Below are positions 51,054-61,916 of a DNA stretch of 64,000 nucleotides, one piece after another. Origin of the DNA: Piper betle (lineage: Eukaryota; Streptophyta; Magnoliopsida; Piperales; Piperaceae); contig JAURVB010001764.1 in NCBI GenBank assembly GCA_033002965.1, positions 18,036-82,035 of the forward strand, in the 5' to 3' direction. The notes below the pieces were generated by a model. It was given only the letters and a program-made list of their open reading frames with translations, had not been told where the DNA came from and searched no databases. Each line of letters starts with the position of its first letter. Position 1 is the stretch's first letter. The position numbers were made by a program, and so were the translations under genes.

Positions 51054-52806
51054 TCAAGAGTCATTGATTGATTGCTCATCCTCTTCTGGTTTCACAAAAA
51101 TTCTATGTAAGCTATCCGGCTTTGTTGGTTATATCCACTTGGATCATTGTGGCCTCCTGGCCTAACAAAAGTAACCAGATGCTGAATTTTTAACATTCCG
51201 CCTCCACCAATAGTCAACTTACTACCCCTATTGTCCTTCAAGACATTGCTTGGAAAATTCGATGTAGTTGCTCTCAGAAATTTGTACTTGTACCTGCCAA
51301 TATGCGAATGGTCATCACTGTCCGAATAATACGAAACAAGATGAACATGCCAAGAAAGTACCTGTAAGAGACACTATGATCACACTGAAAAGCCATCATA
51401 AGAACTGAATTTCCAAAATACGGAATGTCGATCTGTGTAATCAAATTGACCAAGATAAGCTTTGGAAAAGAAAAGGCTCACATAAAATAAAGGTGATGCA
51501 AACAAGCTAATCATACAATAAAACAACAAGAAGCAGAGAAATCCCATTTATCAATTCAGAAAAGCTTGAAATATATCTTCAGGGAGATATCATCACAACA
51601 TCATCATGATTGGTAAACATATGATTTTTTTTCATGTTCTCAGATCTTAATGAGATGCATTTTTAATGACTTTTACCAGAATGATCTAACTACCAATTTA
51701 AGCTATTTGAGAGAACAATTGTAAATTGGATAATCAATAAGACAAATGAATGGAATCATAGGCTTTAGCAAATCCAGAATGACACCAACTAGAACAACAA
51801 AATGTTTCTCAAGAAGAAAGTTAAACGTAGAAAGCCCATGTCAGAAAACCTGTAAATCTCCATGGCCCTCCCCTCTAAATATAGCAGTTGGCGGATCTGG
51901 AATAAGGACAATCTGCACGCTTGATCCTGGCCACTCGAGATCGTCAATGGCCTCCTTAAGCACAGCAGACTGCAAGTGAACCAATAAAAAAAATGCACCA
52001 TATTCTCAACCAGACAGCCAATTCATGAACTAGCGAGCCAAAAATCTATCATGAATATTACCTTGATAGTGAAGCAGATTGGAACATCCCCCGCAGGCTC
52101 AAAGTGGTAATCCCATGAAATTGTATCAGGAATTCGAGTTCTCATTTCAGCATATACACAAGCATGTGGTGAGCCAACCGACCTGATTATTAAATCATTA
52201 CAATCAACTAATTTTCATCTCCCACACTAGACTACGCATCAAGCACAAAGAAAATTCTACTCAGCTATTGCGAATTGTTCAAAATGTCGTTCCCCAATAA
52301 GAATTACTTGAGAAGTAGCTGCATGTCAGGACCAGGGTAACGAATTTCTACAGGCGTGGAGAAGATGTTCAGACAATCAATGAAGAGACCCAAGCTCAGA
52401 CCAAACCTCGGTCGCCCTTCTGCATTGTACTCGTAAACAGGAAAAAGCTGCAAAAGAATATGTACATTAAAGCTTAAATCTATCTTTGTTATATATAAAA
52501 AAATCATTCTACATCAACCTCGCGCTTCAAGTAGACTTTAGCTTGGAGGCAGTTGTTTTCCTCGACGATGAGGACGATACCATGCTCAGAGAGCTCAACC
52601 ACAGCGTCCTGGATGGATTGGAAACAAAGAATGAAACTCAGACGACACAGTGTTGTTGTAGGAGAGAAAGAGAAGATGGGAAACAAGGTGGGAACCTGGT
52701 GGCGCTTCCAGCGGACAGAGGTGAGGGTGTCGACCATACCTTGAACGTTCTCGAGCTGGCAAAGCAGGTCGAGGGGCTCCCCATCCATGGCCGACGACGA
52801 CCCCAT
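51054..52806 (-). CDS. RAD1: Cell-cycle checkpoint clamp protein RAD1 (9-1-1 complex)
   Basis: Subunit of the RAD9-RAD1-HUS1 clamp loaded at DNA damage to trigger checkpoint signalling; nuclear. Exons: 52806-52696, 52608-52519, 52447-52308, 52182-52062, 51969-51850, 51432-51362, 51293 onward; GT-AG and phases agree. Family blocks seen in order: MVDTLTSVRWKRHQ, DAVVELSEHGIVLIVEENN, FGLSLGLFIDCLNIFSTP, EIRYPGPDMQLLLK, SPHACVYAEMRTRIPDT, FEPAGDVPICFTIKS, FRGEGHGDLQ, FGNSVLMMAFQCDHSVSYRY, DNRGSKLTIGGGGMLKIQHL. The frame as read stops at 51092 after RIAYIEFL (284 residues). One more T in the run of five (51100-51096) would instead give FVKPEEDEQS and a stop at 51054, matching plant RAD1. ATG 52806 is preferred to an upstream in-frame Met (52920) because the encoded extra N-terminus is not family-like. 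It converges on TBL, with about 0.8 kb between the stop codons. Confidence 0.92.
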
Positions 52807-52929
52807 CCTTTTCCCTCTTCCCGCCAAAACCTTTTCGGCTTTCTTTTCCCCGCCAAAACTGTTTGGTTGGGAGTGAGAATTTTTGGAGTTTCTAAGTGGG
52901 CTCATGGATTGTTGGGCCAAGGAAGTTAA

Positions 52930-55050
52930 CTACCTACCAAATTTTGTTGCAATTCGATTTTTTCTTACTTTCTTTTTAACTAATAATCATAACTGATTTT
53001 ACCACCACCTAGAAATATTTAAAACAATTCTCCTTTATGAATAAATAATTCTTTGTTTTTCAGTGATTGCAAAGATTAATTTAGATCTAAGATGACAAGA
53101 TCTAGTTCTTTTAAATCAAACATAATTGGTTAGTGAGGTTTTAATTCAGATTTGGGCATGGAGGAATTTTAAAATATGTTATATATTTATTATTATTATT
53201 ATTATTATCATCATCGATGTATATATATATATATCATATATATATATATATATATATACACACACTAGTCTTTTTAATTTTCATTGTGTTTCAATTTTTC
53301 TTCTTATAAGGAATTCTTACCCCACACTAGCTTTATCGGCCCATTAATGCATACTTAATTTAAAATTTTATTATTATTATTGATTATTATGAAAGTGTGA
53401 AAGTATAATTCTCCCAAATTAAAAAATTTAAAATATTAATAAATTTTAATATATTAGTAACTATACTATTCAAAATAAATTTGTTATTTAATATAATAAT
53501 AATTATTATTATCATTTATTATTAGGAAAGTGTAAAAGAATAAATTAGGGATTTTAAAAATATGTGGTATATATCATATATTTATAATTATACTATTCGA
53601 ATTAAGTTTTTTATTTAATATATATACTTAATTCAGATTTTTACATATTTTATTTATTTTATTTTATTATTAATATATTGTTATTTGTTATTAAAAAAAT
53701 ATAGAGTATAATTATACCTCAATTAAAATTCTTTAAAAAATAAATTTTATTTAATTATTAGTTTTTTCTTTATTTAAATTAAATTACTTCTAATATTTGT
53801 ATCCAACTTTGTTTAGCTAAATTAAATAAATATTCATTATTTTTACTTAAAAATAATATAGTAATAATTTATTAAATTAATTTTTTATATTCTTGATGTA
53901 TATCATATAAATAAGTTTTAAATGTACCCTGCATATTGTGGGTTTTTGCCAAGCTATTAATAAGAGGGAAACTAAATATTAGCTTTTGATTAAAAATAGG
54001 AAATTTAATAAATCAAAATACAAAAAAAATTATTATGATTTATCTTCTCATTCAATTAAGATCTATCTTGAAAGTTAATAAAAGACTATATTCCACAAGA
54101 GCTTATTTATAAAAATAAAATTTATCTATAATACAAGTAGATCGTGATGCGACATCTTACCTAGTATATATTTATTTTTAGATTGAGATGAGTTTAAGGT
54201 AATGATATAAAAAATATACACGCAAATAATCACATTTCATAAAAATATACTCTCAAAACCTCGAGAATAATTCTTTTTCCTTTTATTTGACTTAGGTCTT
54301 GAAATCCAGTAGCATAATAAAGGATCCTTTGTAAAACCTAACAACATTTTAATGGTGGAATGATTATTTTCATATTTTATATATCTTGCATTAGTGAACT
54401 TATATTAGTATATAATAGTATTTTACCAAAAGAGACAATTAGTTTTTGAAATTACCACAAGAAAAAGTTTACCCTAATTATAAGAAAAAAGTGGAAAATT
54501 TATTCCTCTTAAATACCCTCACTTAGGTAAAAGATGGGTTTAGTTGGTAAATTTTTTTAAAAAGAATATTAATTGGTCATGTCAAATCGACATGACTTTA
54601 GAGCCGATCTAACCCTCAATCGAAGGGATGAGTTTGTATTGAACAGTATTGAATTCAAATCCAAAAATTTGAAACCAAATTTGAAAATCCAAACCCGAAT
54701 CCAAAAATCCAAAACTGAATCCAACCCGAATCTAAAGATTACATAAAATTCATTTACTATATTTGATCCGATCGAATATGCAAAACCTGTATCTGATCAG
54801 AATTCGAGTCGATCGATCAAAATAATATAAATTATATAGATTTTAATATAAAAATAGAGGGAAAATAAAAAAATATTATTTAATTTTTTTATAAAATGTA
54901 ATTTTATAAAATACCATCTATTCTGATTAGATCACCCTAAATCTATATCATATTAAAATATTTTTGGATATATTATATATCTAAAAAGCATGAATCTCAA
55001 TTCAATTTAAAATTATTTTAATCGGATATAAACAGGTCGAATTTAGATCA
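52930..55050. other. AT-rich intergenic DNA with simple repeats
   Basis: Contains (ATT)n at about 53186-53210, (TA)n at 53217-53260, and AT-rich repeats. Around 54640-54730 there is a short array with AAATCCAAA(A/C)CCGAATCC variants, resembling the subterminal arrays of the nearby hAT-like element. No gene. Confidence 0.5.
53990..54164 (+). mobile_element. Helitron-like 3' end
   Basis: An AT-rich tract ends GATCGTGATGCGACATCTTA then CCTAG (CTAG at 54161-54164). A short stem (TCG...CGA) lies about 10 nt before CTAG. This is the layout expected of a Helitron 3' terminus and it resembles the ends near 5435 and 17920. The 5' end is not located. Confidence 0.4.
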
Positions 55051-55058
55051 GTTTTAAT

Positions 55059-55304
55059 TGGGTTGCCACCAGGTTAGGTTTAGTTCGGGTTTTGTAGGAC
55101 CCGAACTTGACCCAATATCAAAGACCCGAACATGAACCCGAATTTGTATATAAGTATTTTCTTTGGATTTAGACCCGAACCCGATTCAAAAAACTCGAGC
55201 CTAAACCGATAATAAATATTTTGCATACATTTAAATAAAAAACACACAAATTTTATATGTTTTATGATAATATTTCTTATTTATAATAAACTATAACATA
55301 TTCT

Positions 55305-55347
<43 letters not shown>

Positions 55348-56094
55348 ATTTTTCTCGGTCAAAGGGTGGAAGGCATTCCTGCCCCCAACTTTAATCTAAG
55401 TCGGCTGATTACAAGGACGACCCAGACCTATTCTTATTACTAAAAAAAACCCAATTTTAATTTAGGCCATCCGAGTACAAGGACGACCCTGATCTATTCT
55501 TATTATATAAAAAAATTAAACCCAGTGGTTGCCTTGCGCCCATGTTGGCCACATCTAGTCGCGGGCGGCCTTGTCTAGCCCTCTCACAGCCCTTAACACC
55601 ACCGTCATTGCCATGAGGCCCAACCCCATCAGGTCTAGCCACCCACCGGCCAAATCCAGCTGTGGGGTGGCCGGACATGGCCAGTCGCGTGGCCACAGAT
55701 TTGGCCATGAGGCATTATGTGGTGGCGAACGGATCTGGCTGACGGTGGCTAGATCCGGCCACAACCAATAATTTTTTTTGCAGTGTGACCGGAGTTGGCC
55801 AATGGGTGGCCAGACAAGGCTGCCTACATCTAGATCTGGCTAGGGAATGGCCAGGTTCTTCCAGCGGCAAATGGAGATGGCCAGCGGCGGTCAGATTTGG
55901 CCTCCTAGCCACATAAGGCTGTGTGGGCTGCGACGGCTATATCTGGCCACACCGGCCAAATCTGGTAGGCGGCCTTTAGGGAAGGAGGGATTAATTGTTT
56001 TTAAAAAATAGAATAGATCTAGCACATCCTTTTAATCGGATGGCCTACATCAAGTTTTGGGGAAGAAAAAATTTTCTACCCCTTGCGCACCCGA

Positions 56095-56135
<41 letters not shown>

Positions 56136-56353
56136 TAAAAGATATAAAGAAAAATCAAAATTTAAAACAAAAATTAACTTATTTTTGAGTTCAGGTCCTT
56201 ATAGGGTCGAGTCCTTTTAAGACCCAACCCAAATCTGATATGAATCGGGTACTAATAAAGACCCATAAGACCTGATATGGTTGGACCCGACATAGTATTT
56301 TTAGGTTGAGTCGGGTCAAATACCCCGTTTACCCGGAATCAGTGGCAGCCCTA
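55059..56353. mobile_element. CCCGA-rich hAT-like element, carrying a nested insert
   Basis: Ends are TGGGTTGCCAC on the left and, read in reverse, TAGGGCTGCCAC on the right. Both flanks just inside are dense in ACCCGA/GGGTC motifs (55090-55220 and 56190-56340). Flanking 8-mers GTTTTAAT (55051-55058) and GTTCAAAC (56354-56361) agree at 5 of 8 positions, compatible with an old hAT target duplication. The middle is occupied by (TA)n tracts and a GC-rich inverted-repeat insert. No transposase. Confidence 0.55.
55341..56099. mobile_element. GC-rich element nested in a (TA)n tract
   Basis: About 760 bp bounded on both sides by (TA)n (about 55307-55341 and 56100-56134). Internal ends are diverged inverted repeats: AGTACAAGGACGACCCTGAT and CTATTCTTATTA near 55470-55505 pair with AGAATAGATC and ATCGGATGGCCTA near 56010-56045. 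A 66-bp unit is tandemly duplicated at about 55390-55520. The core (55530-55990) is GC-rich and full of TCTGGCCA/TGGCCAGA-like words. Insertion into TA microsatellites is known for the rice Micron MITE family; kinship is not shown. Confidence 0.5.
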
Positions 56354-56759
56354 GTTCAAACCTATCCCTGACCAACCATAATGGAGGGACCATATTTTTG
56401 TTGTGCCTCTGCCATGCAATCAATGCAGCTAGATTTGGGCGTCCTTGGATTTGGAGAGGCTAGAGGTTAAAGTCTAATAATAGGTAATTAGCTTAAAATT
56501 GTCTAACATAGCCTAAATTATTGATAGACTAAATTCTGTAACAAGCAAGGCATATAAAGAATTAATCAGTTATAAATAACTGATAAATAAATAATAATAT
56601 ACATGGTTTATATTATAGCAATTCTAGTAAATATAGAATATGCAATAAATTTGAAATACATTAAAAAACAATAGTTTGAGCATTAAACAATGCTTAGCAA
56701 ATAATAAGAAATCTACAAGAATTTTTTGAATTTAAAACAATCACTAAAGAAATCTACAT

Positions 56760-57587
56760 GCAGCGCTTACGCCGTCACACTTTCCATATCACCCACTATG
56801 GTACTCAAGTAGCAAAAAAAATAGTTGAGTTAGTACCTTCCGAACATGCGCTGCATTACGCAGTACTATCATACACTGCACTATGTCATGGTATGAAGGA
56901 GTATTAGTGCGATTCATATATATCTCTATACCGCTCACTCTCTTAATCGTAAAATCCATAAAAATGTGTGTACTCATAAAATAGGCTTAGGAAAGAGGCT
57001 TATATCATAAATTTCTAGAGCTTAAGTTTGAAAACTAACAAGGGATCTCATCCTTGTAGTTTTATTAAACATGCGCAGAAAATACAGCTAAATGGCCTGA
57101 TATCAGAGGGATGCAATAAAGCGCCACCAATGCCATCTTATGTATAAAACACGATTAAATTCAACACTTAAGGAGTCAAGTAGAGAGGCAGAGAGTCTTA
57201 CAGACCTGTGGTCCAAGCTCCTTGTGTATCTATGCATCTACGGTGAGCTTGGACTTTGAAACCTATATCAGAACCCACTACTAAGTAAAATACTAACATC
57301 CCTATATGATACATGCTCGTGGTATATGCTCATATCATCAATACATCTTAATAAAGAAAATAATGCTAACAAACTTATAACTAAACACATGGCATGCAAA
57401 TCGAGACATAATAATAATAAATAATAAATAAATAAACAAACGAAGAAAATGCATCCATAAATGATTAGATAAATTATAAGTACATAAACATGAACAATAC
57501 TCTGATCATAAAATAATAATATAATTATATTATATAAATATACAGGTAAACACGAGTAAATATTAATATACACTTGTGTTAGTAAAC

Positions 57588-57618
<31 letters not shown>

Positions 57619-59418
57619 AAATAATAATTCAATAAATAAATAAATAAACAAATACATAGTTAATAATCATTAATAATGACTATTAATAATATTATAGTTA
57701 TAAAATACAATAATACATAATTAAATACAAATAAATAATAACTTACATGTGAACATACAAATAGATAAATAAATAAATAAATATATACAAGTTAACAACA
57801 TAATAATATTAATATTTATAAGTAAATATAATATTATTAATAACAATTAATCATGTAAACATTCATCGTAGTCAACAAATATATAAATAAAAAGAAATTA
57901 ATAATCACGACTAAATAAATAAATAAATAAATAAATATATTCATATCATCCAAACATGCTTAACAATGTGAATATGCATCTAAAGTAATGAAAGAATTCT
58001 CGAATTACCGAAAACAGTGTAAGAATGGGCCGAACTGGACCGAATAAAGCTGAATTAGACCGAATCAAGCTGAATCATACCAAATCGAAAGTGATGTACC
58101 AATTCGGTCTGAGTTAACTAGAAAAATGGGCTGGGTTGGCTAGGTTGATGGACATCAACATGGTCATGGCTGGTGAACTCGGCATTACTAGGCAGACTCG
58201 GTCGCGGGCTAGCAGTCGCGGTCGCAATTGGTGGACATGGTCGCGGGCATGTGGGTAAACAGGCCGAACAAGGTGGTGGCGCTGCAGTCGCTGGAGAAGG
58301 TCAACGGCGGCGTGGCAGAGGCTGCAGTTGGTTGCGATCGAAAGAGGGGAGGACGGGCAACATGATGGTGGTGATAGTTGGAGGAGTCCGGCCGCTAGTT
58401 GGCCGGAAAACATCACAAAAAGGGACGGATCGCCGCCGGGTGAAGCCATGTTGCCGGCGGCATTCACGGCCGTAGTGGTGGTCAGTTTTGGTCCCAAACT
58501 ATAGATCTCAGTGAGGGGAAGCTGTCAAGGTAGTAGGATTGGCGGAAGGTGGCCTGCCATTGCTGGAAAATGGCCCGAAAGATGGCGGAGGCAACAAAAC
58601 AACACTGAAGACACCGTCACCAGTGGCTATTGTAGCGGCTCCGATGGCAATCATGGGTATGAACTGATAACCGGCCGCAAGGTGGTCACCTTTGTACCAA
58701 TCCGATGGGTGGGGGCAAGGTGGAGATTCACCGGCGGCAGCGAGTCGAAGTGGCGACGGCGTAAAAGTGGAAAATTTCAAAATGGTGGAAACTTAGGAAA
58801 TCAATGGGTGAAGATAAAGCTGAGTGGACGGCTTAGATATTGCCACGTGGCATGATCCAGGACGTCCCACAACTTGTGGCCTAGTAGGACCCACCTATGG
58901 GTACATGCACTATACATATGGACGAAAAGCTCGGATTAAGACCGTCAAAAGTCTAAACTGACTCGAGTCATAAAATTGACTCTATAGGCAAGAATCGAGG
59001 CAAGAAAGTTAAATGGGCCTTGAACCCTGAACTAAATCAAGCTCGGTCCAAAGGGGCACAATCAAATGATCTAAAATTACTATACTGCATGCAAATCAAA
59101 TACCCGAAAAATCCCCAAACGAATACTAAACGCTGCAACGGCCTAGATCTAGGCCTAAAATCCTGAATAACTCATAAAAATTATATGTATACCTCGCATA
59201 TATACTGATAACTCATGCTCTACTGTACCATAACTAAAACTATTATTTGCATGTCGGGTATACTCAACCTCAATAACATTTTCATATGGCCATCTGGGCC
59301 TCATACTCATATTTATAAAATTGTTTTGGCTCGAGCTCGCTCGAACCGATTCGTGACTGCCCGAACTAGACAAAACTAAAATAAGGTAAAACCCTAACCC
59401 ACAAAATGGGGTTTTACA
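56760..59418. mobile_element. Second copy of the long LTR (5' part truncated)
   Basis: Colinear with the solo LTR at 41489-44425: GACATGCGCTG/AACATGCGCTG, GGGATCTCATCCT followed by TTATTAA, the GC-rich block, GACTCGAGTCA, CTGATAACTCAT, and the end GGGGTTTTACA. The beginning is not recognisable; the TGTAACACCCC start is missing, so the left part is lost or too diverged. Open frames on either strand in the GC-rich part (58114-58855) are not genes. Confidence 0.7.
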
Positions 59419-59425
59419 TCAGAGC
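59418..59425 (+). other. Partial primer-binding site (initiator Met tRNA type)
   Basis: ATCAGAGC, straight after the LTR end, matches 8 of the usual 12 bases (TGGTATCAGAGC) complementary to the 3' end of initiator tRNA-Met, the primer of many plant LTR elements. The first four bases are not conserved. Confidence 0.5.
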
Positions 59426-60056
59426 TGGCCGAAATCGAGCCCAAAGGGTGGCTCTTTGGTGCAGTGGAATCCCGAATAGGTTCTACCAATCGGCGGTGCC
59501 TCAAGGCCGGCGAATGGGTAGGATCAGTAGATGGTGGCAGGCGAAGCTATAGGGATGGTCGGTGATGGCAACGTCGGTTGTGGCAGGCTAAAATTTGGCC
59601 TGAATGCTGACGGGCTCCTATGACAATGACGGCGGTTGGCACCGAGAAGGGTATCGATTAGTAGAGACTAAAACGACAGTCATGACAATGGAGACAACAA
59701 CAGTAATGGGGTCTCTAGTAGGCCGAAATTGGCCCCGTAAGGCGACGAACGAAAATATTTAACTTAACGCCGACTACGATCCCAACGGTGAATGGGGTTG
59801 GGATAGGGGCATTAGCTACTTCGTGACACTAGGGTCAAGTCAGTGGCTGGAATGATGGCGGAGGGTTCCCAGCATCAAAGATCAGTGGTGGCGCACGGTG
59901 TGCAAGGTGGCTAGTTTGGTCCCCAATTTCCAGTAAAAGGGCCGGTTTTGGTCAGTGAGGCTCATCTGATTCGATAGCCGGAACGACAACGAGTCGGCCG
60001 GCAGTGGCCACCGTTCTAGTTCTAGTATTTCGAGATCTAGTTGTTCCCCATTTTTC
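59426..60056. other. Degenerate leader of the long-LTR element
   Basis: Moderately GC-rich, stop-ridden sequence between the partial primer-binding site and the copia LTR. Probably untranslated leader of the long-LTR retrotransposon, interrupted by the copia insertion. No gag or pol domain seen. Confidence 0.4.
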
Positions 60057-60588
60057 TGTTGGGATTAACCAAACAAAATTCACATTTCAATTGAAAAGGA
60101 TGAGAATACCAAACAAGATATAGACACACCACAAATCCAGAAGACAAACCAATTTTACGTGGAAAACCTCAAATTTGGGGAAAAAATCACAGGGCAAACG
60201 GCCAGATCAAATTCACTATATCACAACTTTGATATAAAATAGATCCACAGGAGAACAAACTCCTCAATACTAATTTACTGTACTTTCTACAAAATTGGTA
60301 TTAACTACAAAGAAAGAAAATAGAGAATTATAGATTAAGAACTTGTCGAGGTTACCATTGATGATTGCAAGTGAATCTCAACAAAATATTCACCTTTATT
60401 CAATCCACATAATTTTCCTTTCTCCTCTCTAAACCTTTTTCTCCAAAAACCAAAATCCCAAAAACTCAAAGAAGAAAAGCATCTGACGGTGCTTTTATTC
60501 CTTTCAACTAACCAAATCTACAAATCTTGGTTTTACCCAAAATAAGGTTGCAATTTCATGTATTTACGAGAGAAGGGACAACCCAACA
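60057..60588 (-). repeat. 3' LTR of the copia element, 532 bp
   Basis: Bounded by TGTTGGG...CCCAACA, the inverted ends standard for copia LTRs, and immediately preceded (minus strand) by the polypurine tract. The 5' LTR and target duplication cannot be checked inside this window. Confidence 0.85.
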
Positions 60589-60602
60589 AACCTCCCCTTC
60601 CC
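60589..60602 (-). other. Polypurine tract of the copia element
   Basis: GGGAAGGGGAGGTT on the minus strand, directly upstream of the LTR start TGTTGGG. Confidence 0.8.
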
Positions 60603-60772
60603 GACTCCATGAAATACCTTTAGCCGACATGGGAACCTCCATCCATGCCTGCTCCATTCTTGCAGTAAACATGTTTCTCCTTTGACACAACTCTAGTCAT
60701 CATATCTGAAACATTCCTTATAGTATGAATTTTTACTAGCTCAAGAGATTTACTTTCCAACACATCTCTTAT

Positions 60773-61121
60773 CTAGTGATATCTCACATCAATGTGTTTG
60801 CTCCTTGAATGAAAACTTAAATTCTTACTCAGGTGAATTTCACTCTGGCTATCACAGTGTACAATGTATCTTTCCTGTTTAATACCAATTTCATTCAAAA
60901 ATCTCTTTGTCCATAACAACTCCTTGCAAGCTACTGTAGCAGTAATAAATTCGGCTTTAGTTATAGATAATGCAACACACTTTTGTAACCAAGACTGCCA
61001 AGACACAACCTCATTAGCATAATTAACAACAAACTCAGATGTTGATCTTATTGTCTTCAAGTCACCTGCCATGTCTACATTGGTGTAGCCAACCAATAAA
61101 GGTTTATCAACTTGTAAAGCA
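60773..61121 (-). pseudogene. Copia RNase H domain, 3' part
   Basis: Encodes DKPLLVGYTNVDMAGD, STSEFVVNYANEVVSWQS and ALSITKAEFITATVACKELL, the RNase H end of copia pol, ending LSKNLSFHSRSKHIDVRYH. In the family this joins directly to the sequence that resumes at 61917, so the domain is split by the hAT-like insertion. Confidence 0.85.
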
Positions 61122-61916
61122 CACAGATGCATAACTCGGCCGATTCCACTTGGAATCGGCCGATTTAACTCGGATCTGCGGTGATCCGATTTGAAAAATA
61201 ACTGTGAATCGGCTAGGCTCGAATCGGTCTGTGAATCAGCCGATTCGAGCGGATTTCACTCGATTCGAGCCGATTTTGGACGATCGGGCGATTCTGTCGG
61301 CGGCGGGGAGGCGGCAAGGGCGGCAGCGTGGCGACCGGGGGCCGGGCTGGCGGGCAACGGCGGCGAGGTTCGGGGCGGCGAGGCAGGTGCGGGGCGAGCT
61401 GCGAGGCAGGCGGGGCGAGCTGACGAGGGCGGGGTGGGGCGAGCTACGAGGGCGGCTTCGGGGCGGTGAGGTGGGGCGGAAGGCGAGGAGGGGGGTGACG
61501 GGCGACGGGGCCACTGGACGGACTGGTGACGGGGGCGATAGGGGCGGCAGGGCGGTGGGCGGCGGCGGTGGCGGCGGGGGAGAAGGGATGAAATATAAGT
61601 GGCATTCTTGTAATTAAAAGTTGACTCGACTCCGACTTGAGTCAAAAATAATAACTAACTCTAAATAATTTAAAAAATTCCAAAAAATATGAAAAATATC
61701 ATAAAACATAATACATATTATAACATGAAAATTATATCAAAATGACATATTCTATATTAATAACCCACTAATTTTGATTAAGTTAAAATTTGTGTATAAG
61801 ACCGATTCAGGCCGATTCAACTGAACTGATTCCTGTCCGATTTAGATCGATTCCGATTCCGATTCCGAGCTCCTTCGAAACCGATTCCGATTCAGATTCC
61901 GATTTTTGCAACCATG
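61122..61916. mobile_element. hAT-like element inserted in copia RNase H, carrying an LTR fragment
   Basis: 795 bp. Target duplications are GTAAAGCA (61114-61121) and GTAAAACA (61917-61924), 7 of 8 identical. Terminal inverted repeats are CACAGATGCATAACTCGG and, in reverse, CATGGTTGCAAAAATCGG, 13 of 18 identical. Subterminal regions are filled with CCGATTC/GAATCGG words (61139-61275 and 61800-61900). The interior, about 61270-61770, is colinear with part of the long LTR (about 43560-44135): GC-rich block, CTTGTAATTAA, TTGACTCGACTCCG, ATAATAACT, and AATAACCCAC. Very GC-rich open frames inside are spurious. No transposase, so nonautonomous. Confidence 0.8.

Noticed and set aside
52810..52920. 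N-terminal extension of RAD1 to an upstream Met
   Set aside because: The added 38 residues are not family-like, and the internal ATG at 52806 gives the expected N-terminus.
57268..57657. 129-codon Tyr/Ile/Leu-rich open frame
   Set aside because: Derived from TA/AAT-rich simple sequence inside the second LTR copy.
58114..58855. Open frames in the second LTR copy
   Set aside because: Same reason as for the first copy; the homologous frames are not conserved between the two copies.
61191..61645. Open frames in the hAT-like insertion
   Set aside because: GC-rich LTR-derived filler; no transposase motif.
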